Positions 25,195 to 33,176 of a stretch of DNA of 64,000 nucleotides are shown here, one piece after another. The position numbers were made by a program, and so were the translations under genes. Every line of letters starts with the position of its first letter. Position 1 is the stretch's first letter. The notes under the pieces were generated by a model. That model made no database searches. It was not told the DNA's origin and saw nothing but the letters and a program-made list of their open reading frames with translations. Source of the DNA: Candidatus Acetatifactor stercoripullorum (lineage in GTDB: Bacteria > Bacillota > Clostridia > Lachnospirales > Lachnospiraceae). The stretch is taken from contig DXGH01000041.1 of the NCBI GenBank assembly GCA_019114005.1, forward strand, positions 1 through 64,000, in the 5' to 3' direction.

Positions 25195-25764
25195 ATGAAG
25201 TCATTGGAAGAATTTGTGGAATTGCTTTCAGGAAAATTTGACAATTCCCGTCAGTTTCAGGAAATGTGCAGAAGCGGAAAAGAGGACTTTCCTTTTGCCC
25301 GGCATATAAATACAGTCTGTAATGAGAAAATCAAAAACCTGCCCCAGCCCTTTGAAGGGATTTTTCTCGTAGAAGAGAGCTATTATACGGTAAAAGAAAA
25401 GACCCATGGCTCCGCCCATTTATTTTTATTTACACAGGAGCAGGAGACAATTAAGCTGACCTCCTATGAGCTGCCGGAGGGCTGTGAGAAAAGCACCTTT
25501 ACATTTGACAGCATGGAAGAGGTGGACTATATGCAGCTGCAGGTGAGCCGGAAATTTACGCCTGCAATCTACCGGAAAAAGGATGGCGTCTGGGAAGGTG
25601 GGAGCGTCAGCATGTTTTCTCCGGTGCTGCGCTTTACATTGTTTGAGAGATTTTCAGCGGATAAGCTTGAAGTGACGGAGACAATGGAGGTCAACGGGAA
25701 AAGAACCTTCGGATATGACGAGCCCATTTTATATGAAAGGATTCCGGGAAACGCAGACAGATAA
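25195..25764 (+). CDS. CpeT/CpcT-like lipocalin-fold protein
   Basis: The 189-residue protein resembles the CpeT/CpcT family: MKSLEEFVELLSGKFDNSRQF at the start, PFEGIFLVEESYYT in the middle, and the later KDGVWEGGSVSMF. In cyanobacteria CpcT attaches bilins to phycobiliproteins, but non-photosynthetic Clostridia also carry members with unknown roles. There are no phycobiliprotein genes here, so a general ligand-binding role is more likely. ATG at 25195 follows GGAGG by 6 bases. It stands alone between the channel gene and a tRNA cluster. Confidence 0.6.
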   Translation: MKSLEEFVELLSGKFDNSRQFQEMCRSGKEDFPFARHINTVCNEKIKNLPQPFEGIFLVEESYYTVKEKTHGSAHLFLFTQEQETIKLTSYELPEGCEKSTFTFDSMEEVDYMQLQVSRKFTPAIYRKKDGVWEGGSVSMFSPVLRFTLFERFSADKLEVTETMEVNGKRTFGYDEPILYERIPGNADR

Positions 25765-25827
25765 AAGAGCCCAGGCTTATCTGCAAAACAGATTTTCAGG
25801 GGATTTTCAAAAAAATCTATAAAACTG

Positions 25828-25856
25828 TTGACAAACATAAAATTATAGGATAAAAT
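25828..25856 (+). promoter_or_regulatory. Promoter of the four-tRNA cluster
   Basis: TTGACA at 25828-25833 and TAAAAT at 25851-25856 are 17 bases apart, about 42 bases before tRNA-Arg. Confidence 0.85.
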
Positions 25857-25897
25857 ATCCTTCGTCAGTTTGGTTGCTTTTAAACGATTGACAAAAT

Positions 25898-25971
<74 letters not shown>

Positions 25972-25979
25972 TTGTTATG

Positions 25980-26053
25980 GTGGGTATAGCGCAGTTGGTT
26001 AGCGCGCCAGATTGTGGCTCTGGAGGCCAAGGGTTCGAATCCCTTTATCCACC
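25980..26053 (+). tRNA. tRNA-His (GTG)
   Basis: The acceptor arm pairs GTGGGTA with TATCCAC and the anticodon loop is TTGTGGC with anticodon GTG. The extra G-1 of tRNA-His is encoded at 25979 opposite discriminator C. Confidence 0.96.
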
Positions 26054-26101
26054 CTTTTGTACTTTTGATGTGTCCTTGTGACACGCTTGGTGTCATATTA
26101 T

Positions 26102-26173
26102 AGGGCTATCGCCAAGCGGTAAGGCACAGCACTTTGACTGCTGCATTCGCTGGTTCGAATCCAGCTAGCCCTG
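26102..26173 (+). tRNA. tRNA-Gln (TTG)
   Basis: The acceptor arm pairs AGGGCTA with TAGCCCT, the anticodon loop is CTTTGAC with anticodon TTG, and the T loop is TTCGAAT. Confidence 0.96.
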
Positions 26174-26191
26174 TTCGTTTATTTGGGATAT

Positions 26192-26264
26192 GGGATATTA
26201 GCTCAGTAGGTAGAGCACTTGACTTTTAATCAAGTTGTCCGGGGTTCGAATCCCCGATGTCTCA
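26192..26264 (+). tRNA. tRNA-Lys (TTT)
   Basis: The acceptor arm pairs GGGATAT with ATGTCTC through several G-U pairs, the anticodon loop is CTTTTAA with anticodon TTT, and the T arm is CGGGG-TTCGAAT-CCCCG. Its 3' end is duplicated twice downstream. Confidence 0.96.
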
Positions 26265-26377
26265 TTCATCAAGGAAGGAAATGATTCGAACCCCGTGGGT
26301 TCAGAATCCCCGATGTCTCATTCATCAAGGAAGGAAACGATTCGAACCCCGTGGGTTCAGAATCCCCGATGTCTCGT
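26249..26377 (+). repeat. 56-bp tandem repeat of the tRNA-Lys 3' end
   Basis: The unit begins AATCCCCGATGTCTCATTCA and recurs with starts at 26249, 26305 and 26361, an exact 56-bp period; the third copy is partial and diverges after GATGTCTCG. The first copy is the real 3' end of tRNA-Lys. Each unit also contains ATTCGAACCCC, the reverse complement of the T arm, so strong alternative hairpins can form. The stretch 26378-26500 before the next gene holds no other supported feature. Confidence 0.92.
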
Positions 26378-26500
26378 TCGGTAAGAGAGTGGAAGTGTTG
26401 AAAATCAGCGCTTCTTTTTTTATGTCTTAAATTGAATGAATTGCCGCCCGCTATACGCAGGTATGAAGTTCAGAAAAAATTTTGTGGGGGATAAGAAACA

Positions 26501-27358
26501 ATGAATATAGCGGTATTGTCGGATATACATGGTAACTACGTGGCCCTGCAGGCAGTTATAGATTACGCAATAAACCAGGGAGCGGACACCTTTGTTTTTC
26601 TGGGAGATTATGTTGGTGAATTGGCATACCCGCAAAAAACAATGGAGATGTTATATTCGCTGCGGGAAAAATATAAATGTTTCTTTATCAGAGGGAATAA
26701 AGAAGATTACTGGTTAAAGTATAAGGCAAAAGGGGAAAGGGGCTGGAAGGAATTCAATTCGACAACAGGCGCTTTGTATTATACATATCACAATTTGAAA
26801 CCCAGAGATTTGGACTTTTTCATGTCACTCTCTTATAAAGAGGAAATTGAATTTGACGGCCTGCCTCAGATCACCATATGTCATGGATCGCCGCAAAAGG
26901 TAAATGAAAAATTGTTGCCTGACAGTGAAAATACCTTTGTGGTAATGGATAATAATGTTAGTGATTATATCCTATGCGGACATACCCATGTACAAGGGAA
27001 AATAGAGCATAATGGGAAAAAAGTGCTCAATCCCGGTGCGGTTGGCATTTCCCATCACTGCAAAGGGAAGGCTCAGTTCATGATGCTGCGAGGGGCCTCG
27101 GAAACGTGGGTTTATGAATTTGTCAGCTTAGAATATGATACAGAAAAAGTTATTTTGGATTTGTATTCTTCAGGATTAAGCGAAAAGGCTCCGTATTGGT
27201 GTAAGGTATCTGAAAATTTATTGAGAACAGGTGAAATAGCGCACGGTGAGGTTTTGGAAAGGGCTATGACGCTGTGTAAGAAAAAATATGGAGAATGCAG
27301 CTGGCCCAATATACCGGAGGAATGCTGGCAAGGTGCGGTAAGTGAAATGCTCCGATAA
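26501..27358 (+). CDS. Calcineurin-like metallophosphoesterase
   Basis: This 285-residue protein has the metal-binding motifs SDIHGNYVALQ, FLGDYVG, RGNKED, CHGSPQ and CGHTHVQG, followed by NPGAVG. The C-terminal extension of about 90 residues is longer than in YfcE-type enzymes and resembles the YmdB/ApaH-like group seen in Firmicutes; the substrate is unknown. A GTGGGGGATAAG stretch precedes ATG. It is convergent with the MATE gene with only 3 bases between the stops. Confidence 0.88.
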   Translation: MNIAVLSDIHGNYVALQAVIDYAINQGADTFVFLGDYVGELAYPQKTMEMLYSLREKYKCFFIRGNKEDYWLKYKAKGERGWKEFNSTTGALYYTYHNLKPRDLDFFMSLSYKEEIEFDGLPQITICHGSPQKVNEKLLPDSENTFVVMDNNVSDYILCGHTHVQGKIEHNGKKVLNPGAVGISHHCKGKAQFMMLRGASETWVYEFVSLEYDTEKVILDLYSSGLSEKAPYWCKVSENLLRTGEIAHGEVLERAMTLCKKKYGECSWPNIPEECWQGAVSEMLR

Positions 27359-27361
27359 AAA

Positions 27362-28699
27362 CTAAGCGGAAAGCTGCCTTCTCTGCCTGATGAAATAATA
27401 TCCCACACCCAAAAGATCTGCCAAAAACCAGCCGATGGGTACGGACCACCAGATTCCTGCAACGCCGAAAAAGGGGATTGCAGAGAGTGTGTAAGCCAGC
27501 CCTACCCTGGTGCCCAGCGATACAATGGTGAGAATCACGGACATACCGGGCCTGCCCAGAGCCCGGTATAAACCGTAGAGCAGAAACAGGCCGCCGATCA
27601 GAAAATAGAAGGAACCCTCAATACGAAGGTAACGGACTCCCTCTGCGATGACGGCTGTTTCTTCCCGGCTGATAAAAAGCGACATGAGGGGCTCTGCAAA
27701 CAGAAAGACACACAGGGAAATGCAAAGGCTGAAGGACAGAGAGATAACCACAGCCCCGCGGATTCCTTTTTTGATGCGGTCCATCTGGTTCGCACCGAAG
27801 TTTTGCGCCACGAAAATGGAAAAGGCATTGCCGAAATCCTGTACGGGAAGGTAGGCAAAGGCGTCGATTTTTACGGCGGCGGCAAAGGCGGCCATGATGG
27901 TGGGGCCAAAGCTGTTCACCAGACCCTGTACGGCCAGGATTCCAAGATTCATAATGGACTGCTGCAGACAGGTGAGCATGGAAAAGCTGGTGATTTCCCT
28001 GACGCGGCTTAATCGGAGCCGGACATTTTTATCCTTTTTCAAAAATTCAGGAAATTTTATTTTTGTGTAGACAGCAATTCCGATTCCGGAAACATACTGT
28101 GAGATAACGGTTGCATCTGCGGCGCCTGCCACTCCTCTATTTAAGCCTGCCACAAACCATAAATCCAGAACGATGTTTAATACGGCTGAGATGGCAAGAA
28201 AAACAAGGGGAGTGGTTGAATTGCCCAGGGAACGCAGCAGAGAGGCAAAAAAGTTATAGAGAAAAATGCCTATCATGCCTGCAAAAATCACGATGAGATA
28301 TTCCCGCATCAAAGCCTTCAGACTCACCGGGGTGCGCAGCGCCCATATAATCCAGTCGATTCCCAGGAAAATGAGCAGATTTATGATTACGGTGACAACG
28401 CCCAGAAGCGTAAAGGACGCCAGGATGCCCTCCTTGAGTCCCGGAATGTCCCTTCTGCCCAGACGGATAGAAAAGACGGTTCCGCTTCCCATGGCAAGTC
28501 CCAGCAGAATAGAGGTCAGAAAGGTCATCAGGGAGAATGCGCTTCCTACAGCAGCCAGCGCATCAGCGCCCAGAAACCGTCCCACAATCAAGGTATCGGC
28601 AATATTATAGCACTGCTGCAGAAGATCCCCGAGAATCATGGGAATGGCAAAACGCAGCATGGTTTTCATAACAGGTCCCTTGGTCAGTTCAGCTTCCAT
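27362..28699 (-). CDS. MATE family multidrug/Na+ antiporter
   Basis: The protein of about 445 residues has twelve predicted membrane helices in two pseudo-repeats. The start MEAELTKGPVMKTMLRFAIP and the early PMILGDLLQQCYNIADTLIVG are typical of MATE exporters, which use Na+ or H+ gradients to expel drugs or metabolites. An ATG 21 bases upstream (28720) is also possible; neither has a strong ribosome site. A good promoter lies upstream on this strand, divergent from an Lrp-family regulator that could control it. Confidence 0.9.
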   Translation of the reverse strand: MEAELTKGPVMKTMLRFAIPMILGDLLQQCYNIADTLIVGRFLGADALAAVGSAFSLMTFLTSILLGLAMGSGTVFSIRLGRRDIPGLKEGILASFTLLGVVTVIINLLIFLGIDWIIWALRTPVSLKALMREYLIVIFAGMIGIFLYNFFASLLRSLGNSTTPLVFLAISAVLNIVLDLWFVAGLNRGVAGAADATVISQYVSGIGIAVYTKIKFPEFLKKDKNVRLRLSRVREITSFSMLTCLQQSIMNLGILAVQGLVNSFGPTIMAAFAAAVKIDAFAYLPVQDFGNAFSIFVAQNFGANQMDRIKKGIRGAVVISLSFSLCISLCVFLFAEPLMSLFISREETAVIAEGVRYLRIEGSFYFLIGGLFLLYGLYRALGRPGMSVILTIVSLGTRVGLAYTLSAIPFFGVAGIWWSVPIGWFLADLLGVGYYFIRQRRQLSA

Positions 28700-28751
28700 T
28701 TTCCACACCACAGCTTTCATTACGTATTATTTAAATTAACATTCGTAACTT

Positions 28752-28780
28752 ATTTTATTCTAAAAGAAATACAATGTCAA
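28752..28780 (-). promoter_or_regulatory. Promoter of the MATE gene
   Basis: On the - strand TTGACA (28780-28775) and TAAAAT (28757-28752) are 17 bases apart. Confidence 0.75.
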
Positions 28781-28799
28781 TAATATAGTTGCGATTTGC

Positions 28800-28829
28800 T
28801 TGACTTCCTGAAAAGGCAGATTGTATAAT
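28800..28829 (+). promoter_or_regulatory. Promoter of the Lrp-family gene
   Basis: TTGACT at 28800-28805 and TATAAT at 28824-28829 with an 18-base spacer; back to back with the MATE promoter. Confidence 0.75.
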
Positions 28830-28870
28830 GGTGGAAAATGAGATGCAGGATGGAAGGGAGATGGCCTTTT

Positions 28871-29329
28871 ATGTTTTTGGACGGTCTTGATGAGCTGGAT
28901 CAGAAAATTGTCCGGCTGCTGATACAGAATGCCAGAATGTCTTATTCTGAAATAGGGCAGCAGATTGGCATTTCGCGTGTGGCTGTAAAAATGCGGGTGC
29001 AGGCCCTTGAGAAAAAAGGGATTATCGAGGAATATACAACGATTATCAATCCCCAGAAAATCAACGGAGCCGTTTCCTGCTATTTTGAAATCGAAACTAT
29101 GCCGGACCGGCTGATGGAGGTTGCAAGGCTGTTGAAAGAGCAGGATACCATTACGCAGATTTACCGTGTCACGGGAAAGAGCAGGCTGCATGTGCATGCG
29201 GTGGCCTCCTGCGGGGAGGAAATGGAGGAGTTAATCTATAACACCATGGACAAGCTTCCGGGGGTTTTGGAATGTAACTGCAATATGATTTTTTCCCGAA
29301 TCAAGGATATCAAGGGACTGCGGCTGTAG
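28871..29329 (+). CDS. Lrp/AsnC-family transcriptional regulator
   Basis: The 152-residue protein has an N-terminal helix-turn-helix (LDQKIVRLLIQNARMSYSEI and GISRVAVKMRVQALEKKGII) and a C-terminal RAM ligand-binding domain of the alpha-beta sandwich type (SCYFEIETMP, ITQIYRVTGKSRLHVHAVA). Such proteins bind amino acids and form octamers. ATG at 28871 follows GGAAGGGAGATGG; the longer frame lacks support. It is divergent from the MATE pump, a common regulator-target arrangement, but the target is inferred. Confidence 0.92.
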   Translation: MFLDGLDELDQKIVRLLIQNARMSYSEIGQQIGISRVAVKMRVQALEKKGIIEEYTTIINPQKINGAVSCYFEIETMPDRLMEVARLLKEQDTITQIYRVTGKSRLHVHAVASCGEEMEELIYNTMDKLPGVLECNCNMIFSRIKDIKGLRL

Positions 29330-29481
29330 AAAAAAACTGCAGCTGCTGAAAAATGGCAGCTGCAGATAAAAGACGACGATTTTTAGCAGCGTCAGCCGCC
29401 GAGTGTTCTACGGGATAATCTATGAGTGTGAACCTAGACACTGGCGATACGGCAAGCCGTACTCCTCCCAGAACTGACGCC
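29330..29481 (-). ncRNA. Candidate structured small RNA, about 150 nt
   Basis: On the - strand a promoter (TTGTGT, 17 bases, TATAAT) is followed by a G start at about 29481 and a stable terminator at 29366-29330 ending in TTTTTTT. The RNA can fold into a closed junction: GCGTCAG with CTGACGC, GTTCT and GGGA with TCCC and AGAAC, hairpin TACGGC-TT-GCCGTA, and hairpin AGTGT-(8 nt)-ACACT. There is no supported open frame. It lies directly downstream of tRNA-Leu. I do not recognise the family; it does not show the SRP, tmRNA or RNase P signatures. Confidence 0.55.
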
Positions 29482-29487
29482 AAGCTT

Positions 29488-29516
29488 ATTATACCTCTGC
29501 CCGGACCAAAACACAA
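29488..29516 (-). promoter_or_regulatory. Promoter of the candidate small RNA
   Basis: On the - strand TTGTGT (29516-29511) and TATAAT (29493-29488) are 17 bases apart, between tRNA-Leu and the RNA. Confidence 0.65.
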
Positions 29517-29530
29517 GGAGCAGAATGAAA

Positions 29531-29612
29531 TGCGGATAACAGGACTTGAACCTGCACGTCTGCTGACAATAGAACCTAAATCTATCGCGTCTGCCAATTC
29601 CGCCATATCCGC
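29531..29612 (-). tRNA. tRNA-Leu (TAG)
   Basis: Read on the - strand, the acceptor arm pairs GCGGATA with TATCCGC-like bases (TTATCCGC), the anticodon loop is TTTAGGT with anticodon TAG, there is a short variable arm typical of class II tRNA, and the T loop is TTCAAGT. Overlapping short open frames on both strands are rejected. Confidence 0.95.
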
Positions 29613-29626
29613 GTAACACGTTATTG

Positions 29627-29656
29627 ATTATAACTGCTAAGCCTTCTCCTTGTCAA
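29627..29656 (-). promoter_or_regulatory. Promoter of tRNA-Leu
   Basis: On the - strand TTGACA (29656-29651) and TATAAT (29632-29627) with an 18-base spacer. Confidence 0.8.
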
Positions 29657-29659
29657 GAA

Positions 29660-29705
29660 ATTCTGAAGCTTGGGCGGCGGGGATTCTGAAGCTTGGGCGG
29701 CGGGG
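29660..29705. repeat. 23-bp direct repeat, two copies
   Basis: ATTCTGAAGCTTGGGCGGCG plus GGG occurs at 29660-29682 and again at 29683-29705 without a gap. It lies upstream of the tRNA-Leu promoter and downstream of the AraC gene. Confidence 0.85.
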
Positions 29706-29728
29706 AGCGTATGGAGAAACGGTTCTTT

Positions 29729-30619
29729 CTAAGACCTTAAAAGACTGCGGTACTCAGATGGGGAAAGCTTTTCCTGCTGGCGGAAGCATTTTGAGAAATA
29801 AAAAGGGTTTTGGAACCCTGTTCTTTCTGCAATCTCCTTTATCTTCATATCCGTGCCCAAAAGCATTTCCTTTGCAGCGAAGAGCCGAAGCCTCAGAACA
29901 TACTCGCTGACACTGACACCGGCTGCGCCCTTGAACAGGGCTCCGAAATATTTGGAAGACAGGCAGTATTTCTCTGCAAGCTGAGGCACGGAGATGCTCT
30001 GGGTATAATTGGCCCGCAGATACTCCATGGCATAGAGAATCTTAGGGTGTATGGGGGAAGCTGTTTTGGCGCAAAAGCAGTCTGTGAGCTCTGAGAGGAT
30101 TGCCCAAAAGGCAGATTTCAGCTTTATCTGGGAGACCGCATCTTTTCCGCAGAAGGCGTGATAGCATTTGGCAAACAGTGCGGAAAGCCTCTCGTAGGGT
30201 ACGTTCCCCATAAAATTAGGCAGAGAAAAATCCTGGGGCACGTAAATGGGGCGTTCTTTGATTTTTTCCAGACGATTGTGGTAATCGGAGGACAGAACCG
30301 AGTGCATATAAAATTCCTCCGCCGTAAAGTCATATTCCGGCAAAGGGGCAAGCCAGTCAAAATGTATGCAGTGGGTGCGGAAATGCCATTCCTCCTTCAC
30401 TACAATATAATTTTCAACCCCTGGTTCCAGGTAAAACACATCTCCCTTTTTTAAAGGATATATTTTTTCTCCGTAGTGCATTTCCACCGAGCCGTTCATG
30501 ACGTACATCATCTCGTGGTCGTATAAAACCCGTTTCTGCTCCACATAGGAATAGTTGGGCCTGTAATTGTTGACAAACCGGATATAGGGCTCGGGATTCT
30601 TAAGAGGAAGCTTCTGCAT
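29729..30619 (-). CDS. AraC-family transcriptional regulator
   Basis: The 296-residue protein has an N-terminal cupin sensor domain (YDHEMMYVMNGSVEMHYGEK, LKKGDVFYLEPGVENYI) and a C-terminal AraC DNA-binding domain with two helix-turn-helix units (SVPQLAEKYCLSSKYFGALF and IKEIAERTGFQNPFYFSKCF). It probably senses a sugar. It is divergent from the GH78 rhamnosidase gene, so rhamnoside use is the likely target. The start at 30619 agrees with the family N-terminus. Confidence 0.92.
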   Translation of the reverse strand: MQKLPLKNPEPYIRFVNNYRPNYSYVEQKRVLYDHEMMYVMNGSVEMHYGEKIYPLKKGDVFYLEPGVENYIVVKEEWHFRTHCIHFDWLAPLPEYDFTAEEFYMHSVLSSDYHNRLEKIKERPIYVPQDFSLPNFMGNVPYERLSALFAKCYHAFCGKDAVSQIKLKSAFWAILSELTDCFCAKTASPIHPKILYAMEYLRANYTQSISVPQLAEKYCLSSKYFGALFKGAAGVSVSEYVLRLRLFAAKEMLLGTDMKIKEIAERTGFQNPFYFSKCFRQQEKLSPSEYRSLLRS

Positions 30620-30733
30620 TGCAAACTCCTGTACAATCGTTTATTTTATCGTACCAATTTATAAATATAATACCCTATTTTATGGACAATGTCACTGGCT
30701 TTTATATAATCAGAGTATACATAAATACAGGCA

Positions 30734-30871
30734 GGTAATTGCGGAACTCGCTGACAAAGTCACGAACCTGGTCATAATAACCAAAAACGGGTTCCGAAGC
30801 AGTGGCTAGTCACCCTTATTTTGGTTATTACGCCCAGTTTCTGAGACCAGGAAGCGAGTTTCGCAATTACC
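30734..30871. repeat. 138-bp imperfect inverted repeat (MITE-like)
   Basis: The outer 19 bases GGTAATTGCGGAACTCGCT (30734-30752) are mirrored by AGCGAGTTTCGCAATTACC (30853-30871); inner arms CCTGGTC/GACCAGG and TAATAACCAAAA/TTTTGGTTATTA also pair. The element fills most of the space between the AraC and GH78 genes. It could be a small mobile palindromic element or a large hairpin in the GH78 leader. No clear target-site duplication was seen. The remaining 30620-30733 holds the AraC promoter region without a convincing box. Confidence 0.7.
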
Positions 30872-30915
30872 CGATAAAATGGGCGCTAAAAGGAGAAAGG
30901 TAAGGAGGAAAAGGG

Positions 30916-33075
30916 ATGTTGGAACAGGCTTTGTGGATAGGCTGCAAGGAGGACATGGGTGATGTATGTCCGCAGTTTTGCAGAAAATTTCAGGTGGAAA
31001 GGGAAGTAAAGGCAGCACAGCTTGAGATCACCGCTGTGGGAGTTTATGAGGCCTGCCTGAACGGCAAAAGAGTGGGGGAGTTTATTCTGGCCCCGGGCTG
31101 TACAGCTTATAAGGAACGTCTGCAGTGTCAGACCTATCAGCTGGAGGGGGTGAGAATGGGGGAAAACATTCTCACCGTGACGGTAGGAAAAGGCTGGCAC
31201 AGGGGACGAATCAGCGAAAAGGATACTGAGGTCAATGGCATGCCCTGTGCTCTGATTGCCCAGCTGACGCTGGAATATGTGGATGGAAGCAGGGAAACCA
31301 TTGTCACCGACGAGAGCTGGTCTGTGGGAGAAAGTCCCATTCGGTTTTCTGATATTTATGACGGTGAGGTTTATGATGCCGGATTTTCGGGAGGAGAATG
31401 GGAGCCTGTGAAGATAGAAGCGCTTTCCAGGGACAGACTGATTGCCCAGGAGGGGGAAGAAATCCGGGAACAGGAAAGAATCAGGCCCGTACGGCTGTTT
31501 ACCTCTCCCAAGGGAGAGAGGATTGTGGATTTTGGTCAAAATTTTGCGGGATACCTGGAGCTGTCCGTAAACGCTCCTGCAGGCACCAGGATCGTGATTT
31601 CCCACGGGGAAATTCTGGACAGCCAGGGGAATTTTTATACCGAAAATTATCGTACGGCCAAAGCGGTGCTTACCTATATCTGCAAGGAGGGGCAGCAGAC
31701 CTATAAGCCTCATTTTACCTTTTTCGGATTCCGCTATATCCGGCTGGATGAATTTCCCATGGAGGTGGATTTGGATTGCTTTAGAGGAATTGCAATTTAT
31801 TCCAGCATGGAGCGGACGGGCCATATCCAGTGTTCCCACGCTGGACTGAACCGCTTTTTTGAAAATGTGCTGTGGTCCCAGCGGGCTAATTTTATCGACA
31901 TTCCCACAGACTGTCCTCAGAGGGATGAAAGAATGGGCTGGCTTGGAGATGCGCAGGTATTTGCCAAAACGGCCTGCTACAATTACGATTCGGAGAAATT
32001 TTTTGAAAAATGGCTTCGGGATGTAAGATGCGAACAGCTGGAAAATGGTGCGGTGCCGGATATTGTCCCTAATTTCTGGAAAACTCCAAAAGCCAGCACG
32101 GCCTGGGGGGATGCCATCACTGTAATTCCCTGGCAGATATATCAAATGTATGGAAATACCCGGGTGCTTGAAGAGAATTTTGAGGCAATGAAAAGGTGGG
32201 TGGACTATATAACGAAAGACAGTCTGGAACCGTATCTGTGGACCTCCGGCCAAGGGGCAAAAAAGCTGTGGGAAAAGCACTATGGGGACTGGCTGGCGCT
32301 GGACGCCCCCTACGGAAGCTATAGAGGGGCTACAGATCCTGATTTTATTGCAAGCGCCTTTTATGCCCATTCCACCCTGCTGCTTGTGAAAGCGGGAAAG
32401 GTGCTGGGAAAGGATGTAAGCAGCTATGAAACCCTGTATGAAAACATTGTAAAAACCTTCCGGGAGCGTTTTGGGGAATACAGCACTCAGACTCAGCATG
32501 TGCTTGCGCTGCAGTTTCACCTGACCCAGGACAGACAAAAGACGGCAGATGCTCTGGCGCAGATGATCCGGGAAAACAAAAACAGACTGAAAACAGGCTT
32601 TGTAGGAACCCCCTATCTTTTGTATGCCCTCAGCGAAAACGGATATGTGCAAAGCGCCTATGATCTGCTTTTGCAGGAGGAATATCCCTCCTGGCTCTAT
32701 GAGGTGAACCACGGGGCAACCACCATCTGGGAGCATTGGGATGGCATCCGGGATGACGGGGTGCTCTGGAGCAGCGACATGAATTCCTACAACCATTATG
32801 CCTACGGCTCCGTTATGGACTGGGTATATACCGTTGCTGCGGGAATCAGGACGGACGAGGATGCGCCGGGATTTGAGCGGGCTGTGATCGCTCCCATGCC
32901 GGATAGGCGGTTAAAGTGGCTGGAGGTCTCCGTCAAAACCCGTCACGGTGAAATCTGTTCCAAGTGGGTTTGTGAGGAGGAAAAAATCCGCTATGAGATC
33001 ACAACCCCTGTGCCCGCAGCCATTATAATAGAAGGAAAAGAATACCAGGTGGAGCCAGGCAGCTATATTTTTTAG
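30916..33075 (+). CDS. Alpha-L-rhamnosidase (GH78)
   Basis: This 719-residue enzyme removes terminal alpha-L-rhamnose from plant or microbial glycosides. It has two N-terminal beta domains (Bac_rhamnosid_N-like: VGVYEACLNGKRVGEFIL, APGCTAYKERLQCQTY), a concanavalin-like part with VDFGQNFAGYLEL, and the (alpha/alpha)6 catalytic barrel with the acidic motif DIPTDCPQRDERMGWLGD-like stretch (near residue 333) and WEHWDGI. There is no signal peptide, so it acts in the cytoplasm. AGGAGGAAAAGGG precedes ATG. It is divergent from the AraC regulator. Confidence 0.93.
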   Translation: MLEQALWIGCKEDMGDVCPQFCRKFQVEREVKAAQLEITAVGVYEACLNGKRVGEFILAPGCTAYKERLQCQTYQLEGVRMGENILTVTVGKGWHRGRISEKDTEVNGMPCALIAQLTLEYVDGSRETIVTDESWSVGESPIRFSDIYDGEVYDAGFSGGEWEPVKIEALSRDRLIAQEGEEIREQERIRPVRLFTSPKGERIVDFGQNFAGYLELSVNAPAGTRIVISHGEILDSQGNFYTENYRTAKAVLTYICKEGQQTYKPHFTFFGFRYIRLDEFPMEVDLDCFRGIAIYSSMERTGHIQCSHAGLNRFFENVLWSQRANFIDIPTDCPQRDERMGWLGDAQVFAKTACYNYDSEKFFEKWLRDVRCEQLENGAVPDIVPNFWKTPKASTAWGDAITVIPWQIYQMYGNTRVLEENFEAMKRWVDYITKDSLEPYLWTSGQGAKKLWEKHYGDWLALDAPYGSYRGATDPDFIASAFYAHSTLLLVKAGKVLGKDVSSYETLYENIVKTFRERFGEYSTQTQHVLALQFHLTQDRQKTADALAQMIRENKNRLKTGFVGTPYLLYALSENGYVQSAYDLLLQEEYPSWLYEVNHGATTIWEHWDGIRDDGVLWSSDMNSYNHYAYGSVMDWVYTVAAGIRTDEDAPGFERAVIAPMPDRRLKWLEVSVKTRHGEICSKWVCEEEKIRYEITTPVPAAIIIEGKEYQVEPGSYIF

Positions 33076-33114
33076 AGACTCTCTGCTAAAAAGCCATCTT
33101 TGGAAAATCTTTAT

Positions 33115-33143
33115 TTGTCAAAACTTAAGTTTCGCGATACAAT
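33115..33143 (+). promoter_or_regulatory. Promoter of the DegV gene
   Basis: TTGTCA at 33115-33120 and TACAAT at 33138-33143 are 17 bases apart. Confidence 0.7.
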
Positions 33144-33176
33144 AAAGAAAACAATCAGAAGATGGAGAAATAATAT

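Noticed and set aside
26249-26377. CRISPR-like array
   Set aside because: Copies follow each other without unique spacers and derive from tRNA-Lys; it is a tandem duplication.
29422-29619. Short open frames on both strands
   Set aside because: They cover tRNA-Leu and the candidate structured RNA; composition and lack of ribosome sites argue against coding.
30886-32796. 636-codon open frame on the - strand
   Set aside because: It is antisense to the well-supported GH78 gene and shows no family motifs.
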